Source: an uncultured Lachnoclostridium sp.
GTDB taxonomy: Bacteria > Bacillota > Clostridia > Lachnospirales > Lachnospiraceae
Assembly (NCBI GenBank): GCA_902464595.1
Contig: CABQJX010000067.1
Span: forward strand, 1-14,874
Length of the DNA: 14,874 nucleotides
Reading direction: 5' to 3'
Part shown: piece by piece, positions 13,801 to 14,874 of the stretch
Position numbering within the stretch: the first letter of the stretch is position 1
How the letters are laid out: every line of letters begins with the position of its first letter
Notes under the pieces: generated by a model
Databases searched by the model: none
The model's input: the letters and a program-made list of their open reading frames with translations, nothing else
Told to the model about the DNA's origin: nothing
Made by a program: the position numbers and the translations under genes

Positions 13801-14874
13801 GCGGGGGCAGAAGTATGTATTTGCCTATGATCTTCTGTTAAAGCTGTCCCAGAAAGAGGAGGATTACCACTATCCCTACGATAATAAAGACTTTACGGGA
13901 ACAGCCAAGCTCCTTCGCAGCGATGCCGGGGATCCCAACTGCCAGGCTCCCAGAGTAAAGCCGGAATTTACACTCTATCCTTCGGAGCTTTCAAAAACAG
14001 TGGCTGAGTGGAAGATTAAGGCAGTGGATCTGGATGGGGCTCTGAAGGAAAAGGGTTCCTTCCAATTGTATTACAACCGCGTTGCTGATGGGGAGGGGCT
14101 CAAGACAGCTGAAGGAACCTATGATCGGGAAGAAATGAAGAAGGGATATACCTCCCTGGCCTTTTCATTGGATTATGGAACGAAACAAGAGATTTCTGAT
14201 TTCCTGACCCTGAGCCAGAAATACAACGGATATTATGAGGGGGAGGAACAAGAGGAGGAGATCCATTCTGTGGTGCTGAGCCAGGTTCACCGGATCTATA
14301 ATCCTCCTGCCATTGAGGGAGAACCGACGCGGGCATCGAATAAAGAAGAACAGGATAGCAATGCTTTTATCCTGGAGATGGATTTAAAGGGAACCCGTCT
14401 GGATCATCAGGCTGCTGCAGCAGAGGTGACTTTCAAAGCGGATGATGGGAAAGCGAAGCAGGTGATCGCCTCCCTGACTCCCATTGAAAACGGGAAACGA
14501 TATTCTGTGTCTGTTTCCAGAAACGAGCTGTCCGAATTTTTGGGAAAATCGTTCACTGTGTCCGTCTGCCTGCTTTATCCCTCCGATGCTCCCTATGGCT
14601 TTGAAGGGGGGCTTATCAAGGATGGAAGCTACGCAGCCATTGAAACTGCCTTAGATGGATATTATGCCGTCCAGGGAAGCGGAAATAAGCTGGAGTCCCA
14701 GAATACCATCCAGAACAGCGTATTCAAGATCAATAAAATGACAACCTCCGATGACGCGATCATCGTGAGCTGCAATACGGTTCTGGGAGGAAATGCTGCG
14801 AGCAATCTGACCCTGACTCCACGACATACGCATGAATTGTTTTCCTTCCTCTTTTTCAAAATATCTTGTTTTTA
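10892..14874 (+). CDS. Very large probable exported protein with collagen-like tract and FN3-like repeats (3' end outside window)
   Basis: One open frame of at least 1327 codons with no stop before the window ends; I do not recognise the family. Order: a hydrophobic N-terminus (MAFTLILAVGAAAFGI), an unknown mostly beta region (~20-250), an acidic Gly-X-Y tract (261-314), then repeated beta-rich modules. The modules resemble fibronectin III or other Ig-like folds, as in DLDSNTLYTVSIQALD (~386-401) and LSGLRPSSSYRFYLYGSY (~607-624), and are separated by Ala-Pro linkers near residues 421, 650, 820 and 1019. No LPXTG motif, catalytic site or S-layer repeat is visible, but the C-terminus is missing. 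Most likely a cell-surface or spore-surface structural or binding protein (inference). The start is uncertain: ATG 10892 has no ribosome site, TTG 10886 is in frame, and AGGGGAG (10851-10857) precedes an ATG at 10869 in a frame that stops after six codons. A one-base indel would join that ATG to this ORF and complete the membrane segment. The last ~55 bases are AT-rich and read unlike the rest. Confidence 0.75.
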   Translation, partial: MAFTLILAVGAAAFGIHRSTRSASAFWGDGYVVESQSGEGGALVLQPLYFTAGTAYKEVYPDQIRFKDLNGKKQTVDRRSFIHYADDSISTFDHSVVLELNELSNGLLNYYNVGSDSIMNYNGNSYQLDNQGTPLEFADYIWKTSEETYLVSSPEIRLTLPDGTEKSMDGYMELDYVDDGILRIAGKEEVLQVLSMGTSASLRDGTILDLENRTIKKGEESLLTFDEITLAEGEEGFGIPVTPDPERQLTVPTFDITTIDGEDGRKGEDGEAGAKGEEGQEGEAGNDGEDGQSGDDGENGASGASGGTGSGGSGETSEKVIMPIYLLTEFEYDAASLSGGTISVDNPDDVNGVELTEGVLRILNVGNGKTEAEEEGNSAKTVKFEDLDSNTLYTVSIQALDPRSGTYIELSQSQYKTLKKAPILSTPPAVAFNPRGYFELRPDLGDGTGIVDADYGIISYRYDIYAADANGTAQGMALTCVDGKDTDTSVLYTDGTVIKRDVSYVARIVVEFDDNEKIVEYESPDTAPFYLEGNTGVPYFVFKKTNIQYDSIKGDLQIDLNGAALDVSLSSPLEVRVFHETFGEQLIAKWENRDDTLSGILTCSLNLSGLRPSSSYRFYLYGSYKQEADSSGTAGVRQLITSTVVTTPAAPKLAAVLSDMTMDETNADQAVHPLSAKLYFRGNKDTGEENTSSPDYAADKIQNVSLTLKQGSTVVGTIQKTFTVSQMSGGDPEGSPYESNFDEQCYASGEGEPNKPLIITNVDFNLGDTQVKQNTYTLTVNYLEDYTANEDYRYMGKISTEINRIDVTDNSIQLQPMETAPEIPEKPLVVEAVTKTMARQMGVSIPSDSDDLPNTAIVGFVLKPQYDNSGNYARAYTLYGFDRKQYDEAIGKVSPDSKTLLADVAKAAEAAEAGSSFSISFTKDNTTTWGESLPGLIVLMGDESTDGRMGEVGGSGSYRGYKYRYCKQLKRGQKYVFAYDLLLKLSQKEEDYHYPYDNKDFTGTAKLLRSDAGDPNCQAPRVKPEFTLYPSELSKTVAEWKIKAVDLDGALKEKGSFQLYYNRVADGEGLKTAEGTYDREEMKKGYTSLAFSLDYGTKQEISDFLTLSQKYNGYYEGEEQEEEIHSVVLSQVHRIYNPPAIEGEPTRASNKEEQDSNAFILEMDLKGTRLDHQAAAAEVTFKADDGKAKQVIASLTPIENGKRYSVSVSRNELSEFLGKSFTVSVCLLYPSDAPYGFEGGLIKDGSYAAIETALDGYYAVQGSGNKLESQNTIQNSVFKINKMTTSDDAIIVSCNTVLGGNAASNLTLTPRHTHELFSFLFFKISCF
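11672..11833 (+). repeat. 18 tandem Gly-X-Y codons triplets (collagen-like tract)
   Basis: Inside the long ORF, residues 261-314 read as 18 uninterrupted Gly-X-Y triplets, starting GED GRK GED GEA GAK GEE and ending GAS GAS GGT GSG GSG. X and Y are mostly Glu, Asp, Ala, Gln and Lys, with no proline at all. The last triplets shift to small residues (S, G, T, A). Bacterial collagen-like tracts can form triple helices using charged pairs, but without proline a flexible acidic linker is also possible. Confidence 0.85.

Overview
The window looks like a chromosomal segment of a spore-forming, anaerobic low-to-mid GC Firmicute, most likely a Lachnospiraceae-type clostridium. The grounds are the complete spoIIAA-spoIIAB-sigF operon, five spoVA genes, strong AGGAGG-type ribosome sites and frequent 1-4 base gene overlaps. 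The family assignment is an inference; no rRNA or other marker is present.

Left part (1-5525, all + strand): the C-terminal end of valyl-tRNA synthetase, then a BTAD-type transcription regulator coupled to it by a TAATG overlap, an EamA/DMT membrane transporter, folC, an easily missed 48-aa ORF, and a membrane-anchored TPR protein coupled to that ORF by a GTGA overlap. This block ends in a clear hairpin terminator at 5541-5594.

Middle part (5548-10637): the sporulation block. spoIIAA, spoIIAB and sigF encode the forespore partner-switching module (anti-anti-sigma, anti-sigma kinase, sigma-F). A sigma-G-like promoter then overlaps the sigF stop codon and leads into a leader hairpin, an unrecognised 64-aa membrane peptide, spoVAA and spoVAB. 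A bidirectional terminator separates these from spoVAC-spoVAD-spoVAE, which lie on the opposite strand and converge on it. The minus-strand operon has its own sigma-G-like promoter with the same CATACTA -10 element. The logic is familiar (sigma-F early in the forespore, then sigma-G driving the dipicolinic acid channel), but the spoVA cluster is split and inverted relative to the single Bacillus subtilis operon.

Right part (10557-14874): a 335-base divergent intergenic region, then one very long open frame of at least 1327 codons that runs off the window without a stop. It encodes an unrecognised, probably exported protein: an N-terminal hydrophobic segment, a novel N-terminal region, an 18-triplet acidic Gly-X-Y tract, and then several beta-rich, fibronectin-III-like repeats. 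Its start is problematic: a good ribosome site and ATG sit just upstream in the wrong frame, so a one-base homopolymer indel is suspected. Its last ~55 bases change abruptly to AT-rich sequence.

No tRNA, rRNA, CRISPR array or insertion sequence was recognised.
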